The notes under the pieces: generated by a model | Told to the model about the DNA's origin: nothing | Seen by the model: the letters and a program-made list of their open reading frames with translations, nothing else | Databases searched by the model: none | Translations under genes and position numbers: made by a program | Shown: positions 25,567-34,109 of the stretch, one piece after another | Position numbering within the stretch: position 1 is the stretch's first letter | Layout of the letters: each line of letters begins with the position of its first letter | Assembly (NCBI GenBank): GCA_902776945.1 | Contig: CACYSH010000004.1 | Span: 7,170 to 61,674, forward strand | Origin: an uncultured Ruminococcus sp. | GTDB taxonomy: Bacteria > Bacillota > Clostridia > Oscillospirales > Ruminococcaceae | Length of the DNA: 54,505 nt | Reading direction: 5' to 3'

Positions 25567-26030
25567 GACGAAATGACCGTGAGATCTCGGCTCCCGATAT
25601 TATCGAAAAATTCATAGCGGGCGAGAGAATAATCCGCATCGCTTTCGTTGACGACGGCGATATTTATATCGTTCCCGTAAATTACGGATATACGCTTACA
25701 AACGGTAATTACACGTTTTACTTTCACGGCGCAGCGGCGGGCAGAAAGTTTGAGCTTGCGCAGAATGAACCGACCGTCGGCTTTGAGATAGACGGCGCGT
25801 ACAAGCTGCTTGAAGCGGATAACGCCTGTGATTTCAGTGCGGAGTTCATGAGCGTTATCGGCACGGGGCGGCTCAAAGTGCTTACCGAAAAAGCCGAAAA
25901 AACCGCCGCTCTAAATATGCTGATGAAACAGAACACCGGGCGCGGAGATTGGGATTTTGACGAAAAAACGCTAAAAGCCACCGCCGTTTACGAGCTTGCG
26001 GCAGATAAATTATCCTGCAAGGCAAAATAA
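25563..26030 (+). CDS. Pyridoxamine 5'-phosphate oxidase-like flavin-binding protein
   Basis: This 155-aa protein has the split-barrel flavin-binding fold of the PNPOx-like/NimA group: RIAFVDDGDIYIVPVNYGY, then TFYFHGAAAGRKFELAQNEPTVGFEID and FMSVIGTGRL. NimA-type members reduce small molecules such as nitroimidazoles; the substrate here is unknown. Its start overlaps the methyltransferase gene by 4 bp. It is probably the last gene of the argB-argD-methyltransferase transcript. A family A repeat remnant follows its stop. Confidence 0.87.
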   Translation: MRRNDREISAPDIIEKFIAGERIIRIAFVDDGDIYIVPVNYGYTLTNGNYTFYFHGAAAGRKFELAQNEPTVGFEIDGAYKLLEADNACDFSAEFMSVIGTGRLKVLTEKAEKTAALNMLMKQNTGRGDWDFDEKTLKATAVYELAADKLSCKAK

Positions 26031-26037
26031 AAATAAA

Positions 26038-26088
26038 CATCGGCGAAGCCGATACCATAACTATTCACTATTCACTTTTCACTGTAAA
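26038..26088. repeat. Family A repeat, partial copy
   Basis: A short hairpin ATCGGCGAAGCCGAT is followed by 'accataactattcactatt' and 'cacttttcactgtaa', the right-hand 7-mer arm of family A. It fills the gap between the PNPOx-like gene and the argF ribosome site. Confidence 0.75.
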
Positions 26089-26112
26089 CTTTTATTGAAA
26101 GGACGAACATAC

Positions 26113-27024
26113 ATGAAGCATTTACTTAAACTCCTTGACCTCTCGAAAGAGGAAATACTTGACATACTGAACCTTGCCGACCAGCTAAAATACGAGAACA
26201 AGAACGGCATCGAACACAAGCTGCTGGCGGGCAAGACTTTAGGCATGATATTCCAGAAGTCCTCGACCCGTACCCGCGTGAGCTTTGAAACGGGTATGTA
26301 TCAGCTCGGCGGACAGGCGCTGTTCCTCTCGAACCGCGATTTGCAGATAGGGCGCGGCGAACCCGTGCAGGACACCGCCCGCGTGCTTTCGCGCTACCTT
26401 GACGGCATCATGATACGCACTTTCGAGCAGAAGGAAGTCGAAGACCTCGCGGGCTACGGCTCTATCCCGATAATCAACGGTCTTACCGATTTCTGCCACC
26501 CCTGCCAAGTGCTTGCCGACCTTATGACTATCCGCGAGCATAAGGGCAGACTGGACGGCTTGAAGCTCACCTACATCGGCGACGGCAACAACATGGCGAA
26601 CTCGCTTATTGTCGGCGGCTTGAAGGTCGGCATGACCGTTGCTATTGCCTGCCCGAAGGACTATCAGCCCGACCCGCAGGTGCTTGAATTTGCCAAGGCT
26701 TACGGCGACAAGTTCATTCTTACCGATGACATTCTCGCCGCCGCAAAGGGCGCGGACGTTATTTACACCGACGTTTGGACTTCTATGGGCGAGGAAGCCG
26801 AGACCGAAAAGCGCAAGATAGCGTTTAAGGGCTTCCAGGTAAACGACGAAGTAATGGCTGTAACGAACCCCGGCGCTATGGTTCAGCATTGTCTGCCCGC
26901 CCACCGCGAGGAAGAAATTACCACAAAGGTATTTGAGGAACACGCCGATGAGATCTTTGACGAAGCGGAGAACCGTCTGCACGCGCAGAAAGCCGTTATG
27001 GTCAAGGTTATGGGCGGCAAATAA
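26113..27024 (+). CDS. argF: Ornithine carbamoyltransferase (anabolic)
   Basis: ArgF makes citrulline from ornithine and carbamoyl phosphate in the cytoplasm. The carbamoyl-phosphate loop SSTRTR is at residues 50-55, the ornithine-side motifs FCHPCQVLADL and NNMANSL follow, and HCLPAHRGEEI appears as HCLPAHREEEI near the end. The 303-aa length is normal. ATG at 26113 is chosen because AAAGGA lies 10 nt upstream and the family start is M-K-H-L; an upstream in-frame extension reads through repeat DNA. The stop TAA shares its last A with the ATG of the next gene. Confidence 0.97.
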   Translation: MKHLLKLLDLSKEEILDILNLADQLKYENKNGIEHKLLAGKTLGMIFQKSSTRTRVSFETGMYQLGGQALFLSNRDLQIGRGEPVQDTARVLSRYLDGIMIRTFEQKEVEDLAGYGSIPIINGLTDFCHPCQVLADLMTIREHKGRLDGLKLTYIGDGNNMANSLIVGGLKVGMTVAIACPKDYQPDPQVLEFAKAYGDKFILTDDILAAAKGADVIYTDVWTSMGEEAETEKRKIAFKGFQVNDEVMAVTNPGAMVQHCLPAHREEEITTKVFEEHADEIFDEAENRLHAQKAVMVKVMGGK

Positions 27025-27557
27025 TGGTAGGGACGCATATAGTTTCAAAGATAAGCGGCGAGGACTACAAGCGCACGTTGAAAGGCGACGTCCTGGAAAA
27101 TCCGCGATTTTGGATATTGCTCGTCTTTTTTGCGGGGTTTACAGTATTTTATCTCGGAGACTTTATCTATACCTTTGTCGCAGAGAGAAAGATCGATGTC
27201 TTTGATATTGTATTCTTAGCGTTATTCATCTTTTTTCTTGTGAATCATATACTTGACCCCCAAAAAAAGATCGAACTGTACTATGCAAGGCTGATACAAT
27301 TTACCGGCAGCAGCGACATAATACATGACATCACGTTTGAGGAAGACCGTATAGTAATGATCTCCCAAAGGGACGGCAAACCTGAATATACTCCCTACGA
27401 TCAGAATCAGAAGCTGCTCGTATATCCCGAATACGTCGTGCTCATAAGTTCAACAGGCGGTATCTATATAACCCGCGACAATCTCCCCGACTGGGACAAA
27501 TTCACGGGCTTTATGCTTGCCAAGTCTCCCAAGCTGAAAATAGTACACAGAAAATAA
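27024..27557 (+). CDS. YcxB-like membrane protein
   Basis: This 177-aa protein has a short cytoplasmic N-terminus, two TM helices (about residues 30-51 and 60-76), and a C-terminal domain resembling the YcxB family (IIHDITFEEDRIVMIS...YDQNQKLLVYPEYVVLI). The family has no established function. It overlaps argF by 1 bp and therefore depends on argF translation. The end lies 5 bp from the convergent gpr gene, with no clear terminator between. Confidence 0.78.
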   Translation: MVGTHIVSKISGEDYKRTLKGDVLENPRFWILLVFFAGFTVFYLGDFIYTFVAERKIDVFDIVFLALFIFFLVNHILDPQKKIELYYARLIQFTGSSDIIHDITFEEDRIVMISQRDGKPEYTPYDQNQKLLVYPEYVVLISSTGGIYITRDNLPDWDKFTGFMLAKSPKLKIVHRK

Positions 27558-27562
27558 GCCGC

Positions 27563-28390
27563 TCACGAGCCGATAAGCGAAGCTATCTCCTCATCGGTGA
27601 ACGCGGGGTACAGCAGATGATTGACGGCGGCGGCGATAAGCGAGGCAGCGGCTTCGGCAAGACTGTCGGCGCAGCGCGGCATGACGAGCATCTCGCTGTC
27701 GGGCAGGCGCGAGACCGTCGGCACGCCTATTGAAGCCACCCTCACGCCGAGAGTGCGCTTTGAAAGCTCCTGCCGCGAGTTCCCCACGCCGCTGCCGGGC
27801 GCTATGCCCGACGAGCTTATCTGAATGCTTTTGCCCATGTTGCGCGGGTCGGCGCAGGCGAGCGCGTCGCAGACGATGACCTGCGCGGGGCTGACCTTCG
27901 AGCAGACGGCGGCGGTAATTTCCGCGCTTTCAAGCCCGGTCTGCGCCGTCACGCCTGCCGCAATGACGGTAGTTTCGCTCATGCCCGACGTATCAATTTC
28001 CAGCGGCAGGCGCTTGAAATGGCGCGTGGCAAGCACCCTGTCGGCGGCGAGAGGACCTATGCAGTCGGCGGTCATGCGGCGGTTGCCAAGCCCCGCGAAC
28101 AGCACGCGCCCGGTATCGCCGCACACGCTTTGCAGCTCGCGGGCGAGGGTGCTTATGCGCCCTGACAGACCCGCGCTGTACTCCCACAGCGGCACTTCGG
28201 GAACGAGCGTGACATATCTGCCGACGGGCTTGCCAAGGCGCTTTGCGGCTGCGGAGGTGGTTATCTCGGTCTCGGTTATCGTAAAGCCCGAGAGCTTGTC
28301 ATAGCGTTTGCGCGAGACAACGCCTTCGAGCTTTCCGGCGCGGGTCGCGTCCTCAAAGGCTTCAAGCGCAAGGTCGGTGTTAAGTGCCAT
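27563..28390 (-). CDS. gpr: GPR endopeptidase (spore germination protease), short C-terminus
   Basis: GPR is an aspartic-type protease that degrades small acid-soluble spore proteins during germination and is itself made as a zymogen. The N-terminal TDLALEA matches the propeptide cleavage region. Both conserved aspartates are present, in GLGNRRMTADCIGP and VIVCDALA, and GIAPGSGVGNSRQEL is a family signature. At 275 aa it is much shorter than the roughly 370-aa Bacillus enzyme, lacking most of the C-terminal third. AAAGGAG precedes the ATG. It stands divergent to rpsT, as in many Firmicutes, and implies a sporulating or recently sporulating lineage. Confidence 0.93.
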   Translation of the reverse strand: MALNTDLALEAFEDATRAGKLEGVVSRKRYDKLSGFTITETEITTSAAAKRLGKPVGRYVTLVPEVPLWEYSAGLSGRISTLARELQSVCGDTGRVLFAGLGNRRMTADCIGPLAADRVLATRHFKRLPLEIDTSGMSETTVIAAGVTAQTGLESAEITAAVCSKVSPAQVIVCDALACADPRNMGKSIQISSSGIAPGSGVGNSRQELSKRTLGVRVASIGVPTVSRLPDSEMLVMPRCADSLAEAAASLIAAAVNHLLYPAFTDEEIASLIGS

Positions 28391-28473
28391 TGTTTCATGC
28401 TCCTTTGTTGTTTTGTGGTCGTTTCTGTAACAAAAAATTTACATCTCGGACGGTCGTTTTATGAGAAAAACGC

Positions 28474-28502
28474 TTGCAATCCGCCCCGTGATATGATATA
28501 AT
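28474..28502 (+). promoter_or_regulatory. rpsT promoter
   Basis: TTGCAA (28474-28479), 17 bp, then TATAAT (28497-28502) lie about 105 bp before the rpsT start. Confidence 0.82.
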
Positions 28503-28608
28503 ATTAACAGTGCTTGTTTAAATAGCTGCCGTGTGTTCCCTCTCAGTCATACGGTTAGTTTATCCGAATAAGTGATGATTATTCAAGAAAAAAGGGAGGT
28601 TTACGAAA

Positions 28609-28863
28609 ATGCCTAATATCAAATCCGCTAAGAAAAGAGTAAAGGTCAATGAGGCTAAGGCTCTCCGCAACAAGGCTGTCAAGAGCGATCTCAAGACCGC
28701 GCTGAAAAAGGCTGCTCTTGCCGTAGAGAACAACGCCGAGGACAAGGAAGCAGTTGTTAAGGCTGCTGTCAAGAAGGTTGACATGGCTTGCTCGAAGGGT
28801 ATCATTCACAAGAATAATGCCGCGAGAAAGAAGTCTGCTCTGGCTAAGTCTCTTGCCAAGTAA
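28609..28863 (+). CDS. rpsT: 30S ribosomal protein S20
   Basis: S20 is an early-binding helical small-subunit protein. The 84-aa sequence has the family pattern MPNIKSAKKRVKVNEAKALR at the N-terminus, IIHKNNAARKKSALAKSL at the C-terminus, and 20% or more lysine. AAGGGAGG is 10 nt before the ATG. It is monocistronic between a promoter and a strong terminator. Confidence 0.98.
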   Translation: MPNIKSAKKRVKVNEAKALRNKAVKSDLKTALKKAALAVENNAEDKEAVVKAAVKKVDMACSKGIIHKNNAARKKSALAKSLAK

Positions 28864-28885
28864 TCGGTAATTACACGAATATTGC

Positions 28886-28918
28886 AAAGCACCCGTTTGA
28901 CCCGACGGGTGCTTTTTT
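28886..28918 (+). terminator. Rho-independent terminator after rpsT
   Basis: AAAGCACCCGT (28886-28896) pairs perfectly with ACGGGTGCTTT (28905-28915) around an 8-nt loop, followed by T residues to 28918. Confidence 0.93.
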
Positions 28919-28981
28919 ATGTAATGCGTACTGCGTGGAATGAAAGGTATGCGCCCGGGAATGTAAGCTGTTCGGGAGGGG

Positions 28982-29010
28982 TTGCATTTTTGGGGCGGGT
29001 AAGATATAAT
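28982..29010 (+). promoter_or_regulatory. Promoter of the LytTR regulator operon
   Basis: TTGCAT (28982-28987), a 17-bp spacer and TATAAT (29005-29010) lie 70 bp before the LytTR gene. The small palindrome GTCATGACAT (29040-29049) sits downstream of the start point and could be an operator. Confidence 0.75.
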
Positions 29011-29080
29011 AATATCAGACCAAGAGACAAAAGGTCAATGTCATGACATAGAAAAGAAAATAAGAAAGGAGCTGCTGCCA

Positions 29081-29527
29081 ATGAGAATAAAGCTAATGGT
29101 CAGCGAAAAACGCTACTCGGAGATAGCAAAAGATCTGATCGCCAAGGGATTCGAGATAGACGATGCGGCGGAGCTTATCATGTCGGAAAAAAATGTCTAC
29201 GCCGAACGGCTCATCGGCAGACGCGGCGACGAAATATTCCGCCTTAAAACCACAGAAATAAGCCACATCGAGAGCTTTTCCCACGACGTAATCGCTCACT
29301 GCGGCGGCACAGAATACAAAATAACCGAACGCCTGCGCCGCTTGGAAGAGATCCTCGACCCCGCAGAGTTCATAAGGATAAGCAACTCGGTCATCGTGTC
29401 GGCAAATCACATAAAAAGCATAAAGCCCGCACTCGGACAAAAATTCGTCCTCACCATGTCGGACGGAAGCAAAACGGACGTTACACGCACATACTATTAC
29501 ATATTCAAGGAGTTCATAGGCATATAG
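29081..29527 (+). CDS. LytTR-domain DNA-binding regulator
   Basis: This 148-aa protein ends in a LytTR DNA-binding domain (about residues 50-148), with ISHIESFSHDVIAHC, LEEILDPAEFIRISNSVIVS, ANHIKSI and the final FVLTMSDGSKTDVTRTYYYIF. The N-terminal 45 residues are a small alpha/beta segment, not a receiver domain. Such stand-alone LytTR proteins usually pair with a membrane protein encoded next to them, which is the case here (16 bp downstream). Regulation of its own operon is likely by analogy. GGAG lies before the ATG. Confidence 0.9.
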   Translation: MRIKLMVSEKRYSEIAKDLIAKGFEIDDAAELIMSEKNVYAERLIGRRGDEIFRLKTTEISHIESFSHDVIAHCGGTEYKITERLRRLEEILDPAEFIRISNSVIVSANHIKSIKPALGQKFVLTMSDGSKTDVTRTYYYIFKEFIGI

Positions 29528-29543
29528 AAAGGAGACATGAACT

Positions 29544-30302
29544 ATGGCAACAACGAATTATTTCAAGCTCTTGCTGCTGCTTTTCATACCGGCTTTGATA
29601 GCGGGGGCGGCGACGGTGATTTATCTGCCGATATACAAAAAAAGAATAAACTCGCGGCTTTCGCAGTTCGGCGAAAAACTTGACGGCGATATGAAGCCGA
29701 TAGCTACTCCGACTAAATATTTCCTGATCTTCTGCCTGTTCACAGTGGGGGCAATGGCGTTAGGCATGATAATATTCTATAACGCGGCAAACAGCAAAAA
29801 AAGAACAACGCTTGAATCCGTTGATGTAGCGGAATTTTGGATACAGTCAAGGGACTTTCCCTCGCTGCTCGACAAGTACGAGCCGGGCGAAGAGCTGCCC
29901 GGGTATCATCTGAATCATGTCCATAGTGAAAACGACATCGAGATATATTTCTACGCAAGCGATTCGGCGGAGTATTCGGGATTTCCCGACGGAATTATCG
30001 GCATAATGTACACGGGCAGCGACGAACAGTATCTCGGACTTGATGCGGAGTACCGTCAAACCGGCGTATCGCGTATTTACGATTATGGAGGCTCCAATCG
30101 GTTCCGTACCTACGACGAGCCGCTTAAATGGTTCACCTTCGATATAATGAATTTCTTCGGCGAGCTTGACTTAACCGTGAGAACGATGAAGAAAGCCGAT
30201 TCGCCCTTTGACAACAACGACGAGCTTTTCACCGGAAAGACGGCTGAACTTCATGTCAAACTCGACGAAGAATATCACATAGAAAACTGGTTTGACGAAT
30301 AA
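29544..30302 (+). CDS. Membrane protein partner of the LytTR regulator
   Basis: This 252-aa protein has two TM helices (about residues 8-28 and 58-80) and a large, acidic, Tyr-rich C-terminal domain that is likely outside the cell. I recognise no family. It follows the LytTR gene by 16 bp with AAAGGAG upstream and ends at a strong terminator, so the two genes form a closed two-gene operon. This resembles LytTR regulatory systems in which the membrane partner inhibits the regulator, but the partner differs from the usual DUF3021 type. Confidence 0.75.
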   Translation: MATTNYFKLLLLLFIPALIAGAATVIYLPIYKKRINSRLSQFGEKLDGDMKPIATPTKYFLIFCLFTVGAMALGMIIFYNAANSKKRTTLESVDVAEFWIQSRDFPSLLDKYEPGEELPGYHLNHVHSENDIEIYFYASDSAEYSGFPDGIIGIMYTGSDEQYLGLDAEYRQTGVSRIYDYGGSNRFRTYDEPLKWFTFDIMNFFGELDLTVRTMKKADSPFDNNDELFTGKTAELHVKLDEEYHIENWFDE

Positions 30303-30305
30303 CAA

Positions 30306-30345
30306 AAACCGTGCGCAGGATGATCTCCCGCGCACGGCGTTTTTA
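30306..30345. terminator. Bidirectional terminator
   Basis: CCGTGCGC (30309-30316) pairs with GCGCACGG (30330-30337). A-rich flank on the left (AAAAA) and TTTTTATT on the right let it stop both the LytTR operon (plus) and galE (minus). Confidence 0.9.
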
Positions 30346-30352
30346 TTAGGAT

Positions 30353-31366
30353 TTACAGCCCGTCGGGATTGCGCTCGATAAAACGCCAGCCGTCCTCACA
30401 CATCTCGTCGATGCCGTACTTCGCTTCCCAGCCGAAAAGCGCCTTTGCCTTTGAAGCGTCGGCATAGCACCAAGCGATGTCGCCCGCACGGCGCGGCATT
30501 ATCTTGTAGGGAAGTTCCCTGCCGCAAGCCTTTTCGAAAGCGTGAAGAACGTCAAGCACACTCGAACCCTTGCCCGTACCGAGGTTCACCGCTTCAACGC
30601 CCTTGTGCGAAAGAACATAGTCCACCGCGCAAAGATGACCGTTTGCAAGGTCGGTGACATGGATATAATCGCGCACGCCCGTGCCGTCGGGAGTGTCGTA
30701 ATCATTGCCGAAAACGCCCAGAAACTCGCGCTTGCCGACCGCAACCTGCTGTATGTACGGGAAAAGATTGTTCGGTATGCCGTTCGGGTCTTCGCCGAGA
30801 AGTCCGCTCTTGTGAGCGCCTATCGGGTTGAAGTAGCGCAGAAGGGCTATGCTCCATTCGGGGTCGGCAACTGCAACGTCGCGGAGGATCTGCTCGATCA
30901 TTACCTTTGTGTAGCCGTAAGGGTTTGTCGAGGTGTGGGTGGGCATGGTCTCGACGTAGGGAACGGGGTTGTCCACGCCGTAAACGGTCGCCGACGAGGA
31001 GAAAACTATCCTCTTGCAGCCGTGCGAGCGCATTGCTTCGATGAGAACAAGCGTTCCTGTGATGTTGTTGTGGTAATACTCGACGGGCTTTTCTACGCTT
31101 TCGCCTACTGCCTTTAGCCCTGCGAAGTGGATGACCGCGTCTATTTTATGTTCGTCAAAGACATTGTTCATTGCTGCCGCGTCGAGAATATCGCCCTTAA
31201 TAAATACGAAATCCTTGCCGGAGATTTTTTTGATGCGTTCGAGGGCTTCGGGTTTGGAGTTTGAGAAATTGTCGTAAATTACGATTTCGTGACCTGCTGC
31301 AAGAAGTTCGATGCAGGTGTGGCTGCCGATGAATCCGGCACCGCCGGTAACAAGTATTTTTGCCAT
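30353..31366 (-). CDS. galE: UDP-glucose 4-epimerase
   Basis: GalE interconverts UDP-glucose and UDP-galactose with a tightly bound NAD, feeding galactose use and surface polysaccharides. The NAD loop GGAGFIG is at residues 8-14. The catalytic region SSSATVYG and the YxxxK motif in NPYGYTKVM are present, as is the C-terminal GTGKGSSVLDV. The 337-aa length is normal. ATG at 31366 is chosen because GAGGT lies 6 nt upstream; an upstream frame is repeat-derived. It is a single gene ending at the bidirectional terminator. Confidence 0.97.
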   Translation of the reverse strand: MAKILVTGGAGFIGSHTCIELLAAGHEIVIYDNFSNSKPEALERIKKISGKDFVFIKGDILDAAAMNNVFDEHKIDAVIHFAGLKAVGESVEKPVEYYHNNITGTLVLIEAMRSHGCKRIVFSSSATVYGVDNPVPYVETMPTHTSTNPYGYTKVMIEQILRDVAVADPEWSIALLRYFNPIGAHKSGLLGEDPNGIPNNLFPYIQQVAVGKREFLGVFGNDYDTPDGTGVRDYIHVTDLANGHLCAVDYVLSHKGVEAVNLGTGKGSSVLDVLHAFEKACGRELPYKIMPRRAGDIAWCYADASKAKALFGWEAKYGIDEMCEDGWRFIERNPDGL

Positions 31367-31394
31367 GATTTGACCTCTTTTCTTTTTTGTAAAC

Positions 31395-31480
31395 GAACAG
31401 CAAGCGGAGCGAAGCGTCCGCAATAAACCGCCGAAGGCGCTCCGCAACTATTCACTGTTCACTATTAACTATTAACTGAC
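31395..31480. repeat. Family A repeat, partial copy
   Basis: The module 'gagcgaagcgtccgc' and a GC-rich arm are followed by 'caactattcactgttcacta' and two AACTATT-like units. It fills the space between galE and the zinc-ribbon gene and runs into the stop codon of the latter, whose TAA is inside a 7-mer unit. Confidence 0.72.
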
Positions 31481-32193
31481 TCTTCGGCGCTGATAACGCC
31501 CGGCGCATAGCCAAGCTCCATCAGCCGCCAACTAAGCCCGATATGCGCCGTATAAGCGTGCATACGGAAAGTCTCACTCCCCGCCGAGCCTTCAAAAGTC
31601 ACATCAAGCACCACGCACTCCGCTTCGGAAATGGTCGGCACACTCCCATAAGCGGCGCGGTACTCGTCCATGCTGTAACTCTGCATCTTCTCGGTCGAGA
31701 GTATCTTGTAGCTCACCACAAAATCGCTGCCGTATTCCTCCGCAAATGGCGCACGGAACTCGTCCATGTACTCCCGCTCGGATAAGCCCGTTTCGCGCAG
31801 GTCGGCAATGATAGCGTTTTTCTGCTCTTTGGAATGACAGCCAGCATACTTGCCGAAATCGCGCTCGTTCACCGAACGGAAAAACGTGTTCACGACCTCC
31901 GCGCTGCTGTTGCCCGCGCCGAAAAGCCCCGAACCCGCAAGCGTCCAGCCGATAAGCAGCGCCAGCGCCACAGCAAGCACGATAAGCAGACGAACCTGCT
32001 TCGGGTCGCGCTTCTTCCCCCTGCCGCCGGAGGACTGCGGCTTTTTCCCGCGCTCGTCGGGGGGGACGTAGCTGTTTGACTTTTTCCTGTACTTGTCGGC
32101 GGCATGAGTTTTCAGCTTCGGGTCGCCGTAGCCGCAATGCTCGCAAAACTCGCCCTTGTATTCCTTTCCGCAGGATACGCATATCTTCGCCAA
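31465..32193 (-). CDS. Zinc-ribbon membrane protein of unknown function
   Basis: The 242-aa protein begins with a zinc ribbon (CVSCGKEYKGEFCEHCG), a basic linker rich in Lys/Gly/Ser, one TM helix (about residues 68-86) and an external domain of about 150 residues. That domain has an NTF2/DUF4878-like pattern at its start (SSAEVVNTFFRSVNERDFGKY). The TTG at 32193 is chosen as start: GAGGGGGTG lies 6 nt upstream, while the upstream in-frame codons overlap the promoter. The build is like that of the transglutaminase-like protein at 18354-19298. The function is unknown. Confidence 0.78.
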   Translation of the reverse strand: MAKICVSCGKEYKGEFCEHCGYGDPKLKTHAADKYRKKSNSYVPPDERGKKPQSSGGRGKKRDPKQVRLLIVLAVALALLIGWTLAGSGLFGAGNSSAEVVNTFFRSVNERDFGKYAGCHSKEQKNAIIADLRETGLSEREYMDEFRAPFAEEYGSDFVVSYKILSTEKMQSYSMDEYRAAYGSVPTISEAECVVLDVTFEGSAGSETFRMHAYTAHIGLSWRLMELGYAPGVISAEESVNS

Positions 32194-32224
32194 CCGCTGC
32201 ACCCCCTCGCCGATTTCTTCTATA

Positions 32225-32253
32225 ATTATAACACACTTTGCGCGGTTTGTCAC
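32225..32253 (-). promoter_or_regulatory. Promoter of the zinc-ribbon gene
   Basis: On the minus strand GTGACA (32248-32253), 17 bp, then TATAAT (32225-32230). It overlaps the upstream in-frame region, which supports the downstream TTG start. The rest of the 32254-32518 gap is AT-rich and holds the divergent MATE upstream region, with only a weak TTGCAA/TATAAA pair near 32438-32458. Confidence 0.8.
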
Positions 32254-32518
32254 CCATTTTGTGTGATGATTTTTCTTATGTATAACAAATATGATTTATG
32301 CTATCCGCGCATACAGCGGCAATATGTCAATATATTTTTGAGAAAAAGCAACAGCAGCGACAGACGTTTATAAATAATACACAAATATCGTCATCTAAAT
32401 TTATAGATTAATCACAAAATATGTGTTGCAAAAGTCCCCTAAAAGTTATAAAATACAAATCCGAACAAAAACACGTTATTTCATATTTTTACAAAGATCC
32501 AGGGAGATGAGCAATACC

Positions 32519-33904
32519 ATGACAAAAGACATGACAAAAGGCAGACCGCTTTCGCTGATAATCGGCTTTTGTCTGCCGATGATCTTCGGAAATATATTCC
32601 AGCAGCTGTACAATATGGTCGATTCGATAATCGTCGGGCAGTACGTCGGCGTAAAGGCTTTCGCGGGCGTGGGTTCGGTCGGCGCGGTGTATTTCCTCGT
32701 TATCGGCACGGCGACGGGTATGTGTTCGGGCTTTTCGATACCCGTAGCGCAGAAATTCGGCGCGAACGACCTGAAAGAAATGCGGCGCACGGTCTACAAT
32801 GCCGAACTGCTTTCGGCGGCGCTGGCGATAATTCTTACGGCGGTGACGGTGATTTTCTGCAAGCCGCTGCTGCGCCTTATGCAGACCACGCCCGACACGT
32901 TCGAGTTCGCTTACTCGTACATAGTCGTGATATTTATGGGTATTCCCGTGACGATGTTCTATAACCTGATGTCAGGGATCCTCCGCGCACTTGGCGACAG
33001 CAAAACGCCGCTCAAATACCTGCTTATCGCTTCGGGGCTGAACATCGTTTTTGACCTGCTTTTCATAATTGCGCTGGGCTTTGGCGTGACGGGTGCCGCC
33101 GCCGCGACGGTGCTTTCGCAGGCGATCTCGGGAGTGATGTGCTTTATCTACATGAAGCGCCGCCTGCCCGTGCTGGTATATCAGGACGGCGAAAAAGCAG
33201 TCGATACCGAGCTTATGAAGCACATCGCGGCGCTCGGGCTGCCAATGGCTTTCCAGTTCTCGATAACGGCGGTCGGCTCGATAATCCTTCAAACGGCGGT
33301 AAACACGCTTGGTTCAGTGGCAGTCGCGGGGATAAGCGCGGGTCAGAAGGTGCAGAACCTCGTTTCAGCGCCTATGGACACTCTCGGCGTTACTATGGCG
33401 ACATACGGCGGGCAGAATCTCGGCGCGAAGAAGATCGACCGTATACACGAGGGAACGCGGGTGGCTTTTGCAGTCTCAATGATCTACACGATAATCATTA
33501 CAGCCGTTGTTTTCTTTGCGGGCGAGACCATGACGCATATTTTCCTGCGGTCGGGCGACACCGATTACACGGCGATACTTGATGCCGTGCGGCATTTTCT
33601 GCGCGTTACCTGTTTGTTTTATCCTGTTTTGGGACTGCTTTTCCTGTTCAGGAATCTTTTGCAGGGACTGGGCTTTTCGCTGGTGACGATGCTTGCGGGC
33701 GCGGTGGAGTTAGCAGCGCGGATAATTGTGTCGTTTGGGTTTGTGTACCGTATCGGGTTTGATGCGGCGGTGTTTGCGGCTCCTTCTGCATGGACGGCGG
33801 CGTGTGTTTTGCTGATATTCATTTATCTGATAAAGATCAGGAGCCTTGACAGGCGGTTCTGTGTGAAGTCGGTTACGATAGGCAAACCGGCACATATAAG
33901 ATAA
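32519..33904 (+). CDS. MATE family efflux transporter
   Basis: This is a multidrug and toxic-compound extrusion pump, usually driven by Na+ or H+. The 461-aa protein has about 12 TM helices. The N-terminal family signature is seen as PLSLIIGFCLPMIFGNIFQQ with LYNMVDSIIVGQYVG next, and the second half repeats the pattern (IAALGLPMAFQFSITAVGS). ATG at 32519 is preferred, with GGGAG 12 nt upstream; ATG at 32507 is possible but has no spacing. Drug specificity cannot be told. The stop codon lies inside an AGATAAAAGATA motif like those at hisF and hisH. Confidence 0.93.
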   Translation: MTKDMTKGRPLSLIIGFCLPMIFGNIFQQLYNMVDSIIVGQYVGVKAFAGVGSVGAVYFLVIGTATGMCSGFSIPVAQKFGANDLKEMRRTVYNAELLSAALAIILTAVTVIFCKPLLRLMQTTPDTFEFAYSYIVVIFMGIPVTMFYNLMSGILRALGDSKTPLKYLLIASGLNIVFDLLFIIALGFGVTGAAAATVLSQAISGVMCFIYMKRRLPVLVYQDGEKAVDTELMKHIAALGLPMAFQFSITAVGSIILQTAVNTLGSVAVAGISAGQKVQNLVSAPMDTLGVTMATYGGQNLGAKKIDRIHEGTRVAFAVSMIYTIIITAVVFFAGETMTHIFLRSGDTDYTAILDAVRHFLRVTCLFYPVLGLLFLFRNLLQGLGFSLVTMLAGAVELAARIIVSFGFVYRIGFDAAVFAAPSAWTAACVLLIFIYLIKIRSLDRRFCVKSVTIGKPAHIR

Positions 33905-33914
33905 AAGATATTCA

Positions 33915-34013
33915 ACCTGCAAAGCAATGACCTCTTCCCAAGACTTTTGGTTTGCCCGCGCTTTGCAATTATTATTTTACTTTCTGATTTTGGTTTGTTC
34001 CTGCTTTGCAGGT
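33915..34013. repeat. Family C-related repeat with 12-bp terminal inverted repeats
   Basis: ACCTGCAAAGCA (33915-33926) and TGCTTTGCAGGT (34002-34013) form a perfect inverted repeat. Inside lies 'aagacttttggtttgcccgcg', truncated from the family C module. It separates the MATE gene from the rpe promoter. Confidence 0.78.
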
Positions 34014-34036
34014 CATAATCTTTAATCTTTTCTGCC

Positions 34037-34065
34037 TTGACTTTTCATCAGATATGTTGTATAAT
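34037..34065 (+). promoter_or_regulatory. rpe promoter
   Basis: TTGACT (34037-34042), a 17-bp spacer and TATAAT (34060-34065), 45 bp before the rpe ATG. Confidence 0.87.
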
Positions 34066-34109
34066 CAAATTATCAAACGTATCTTACTTTTGAAAGGGCA
34101 GGTAAAAGC

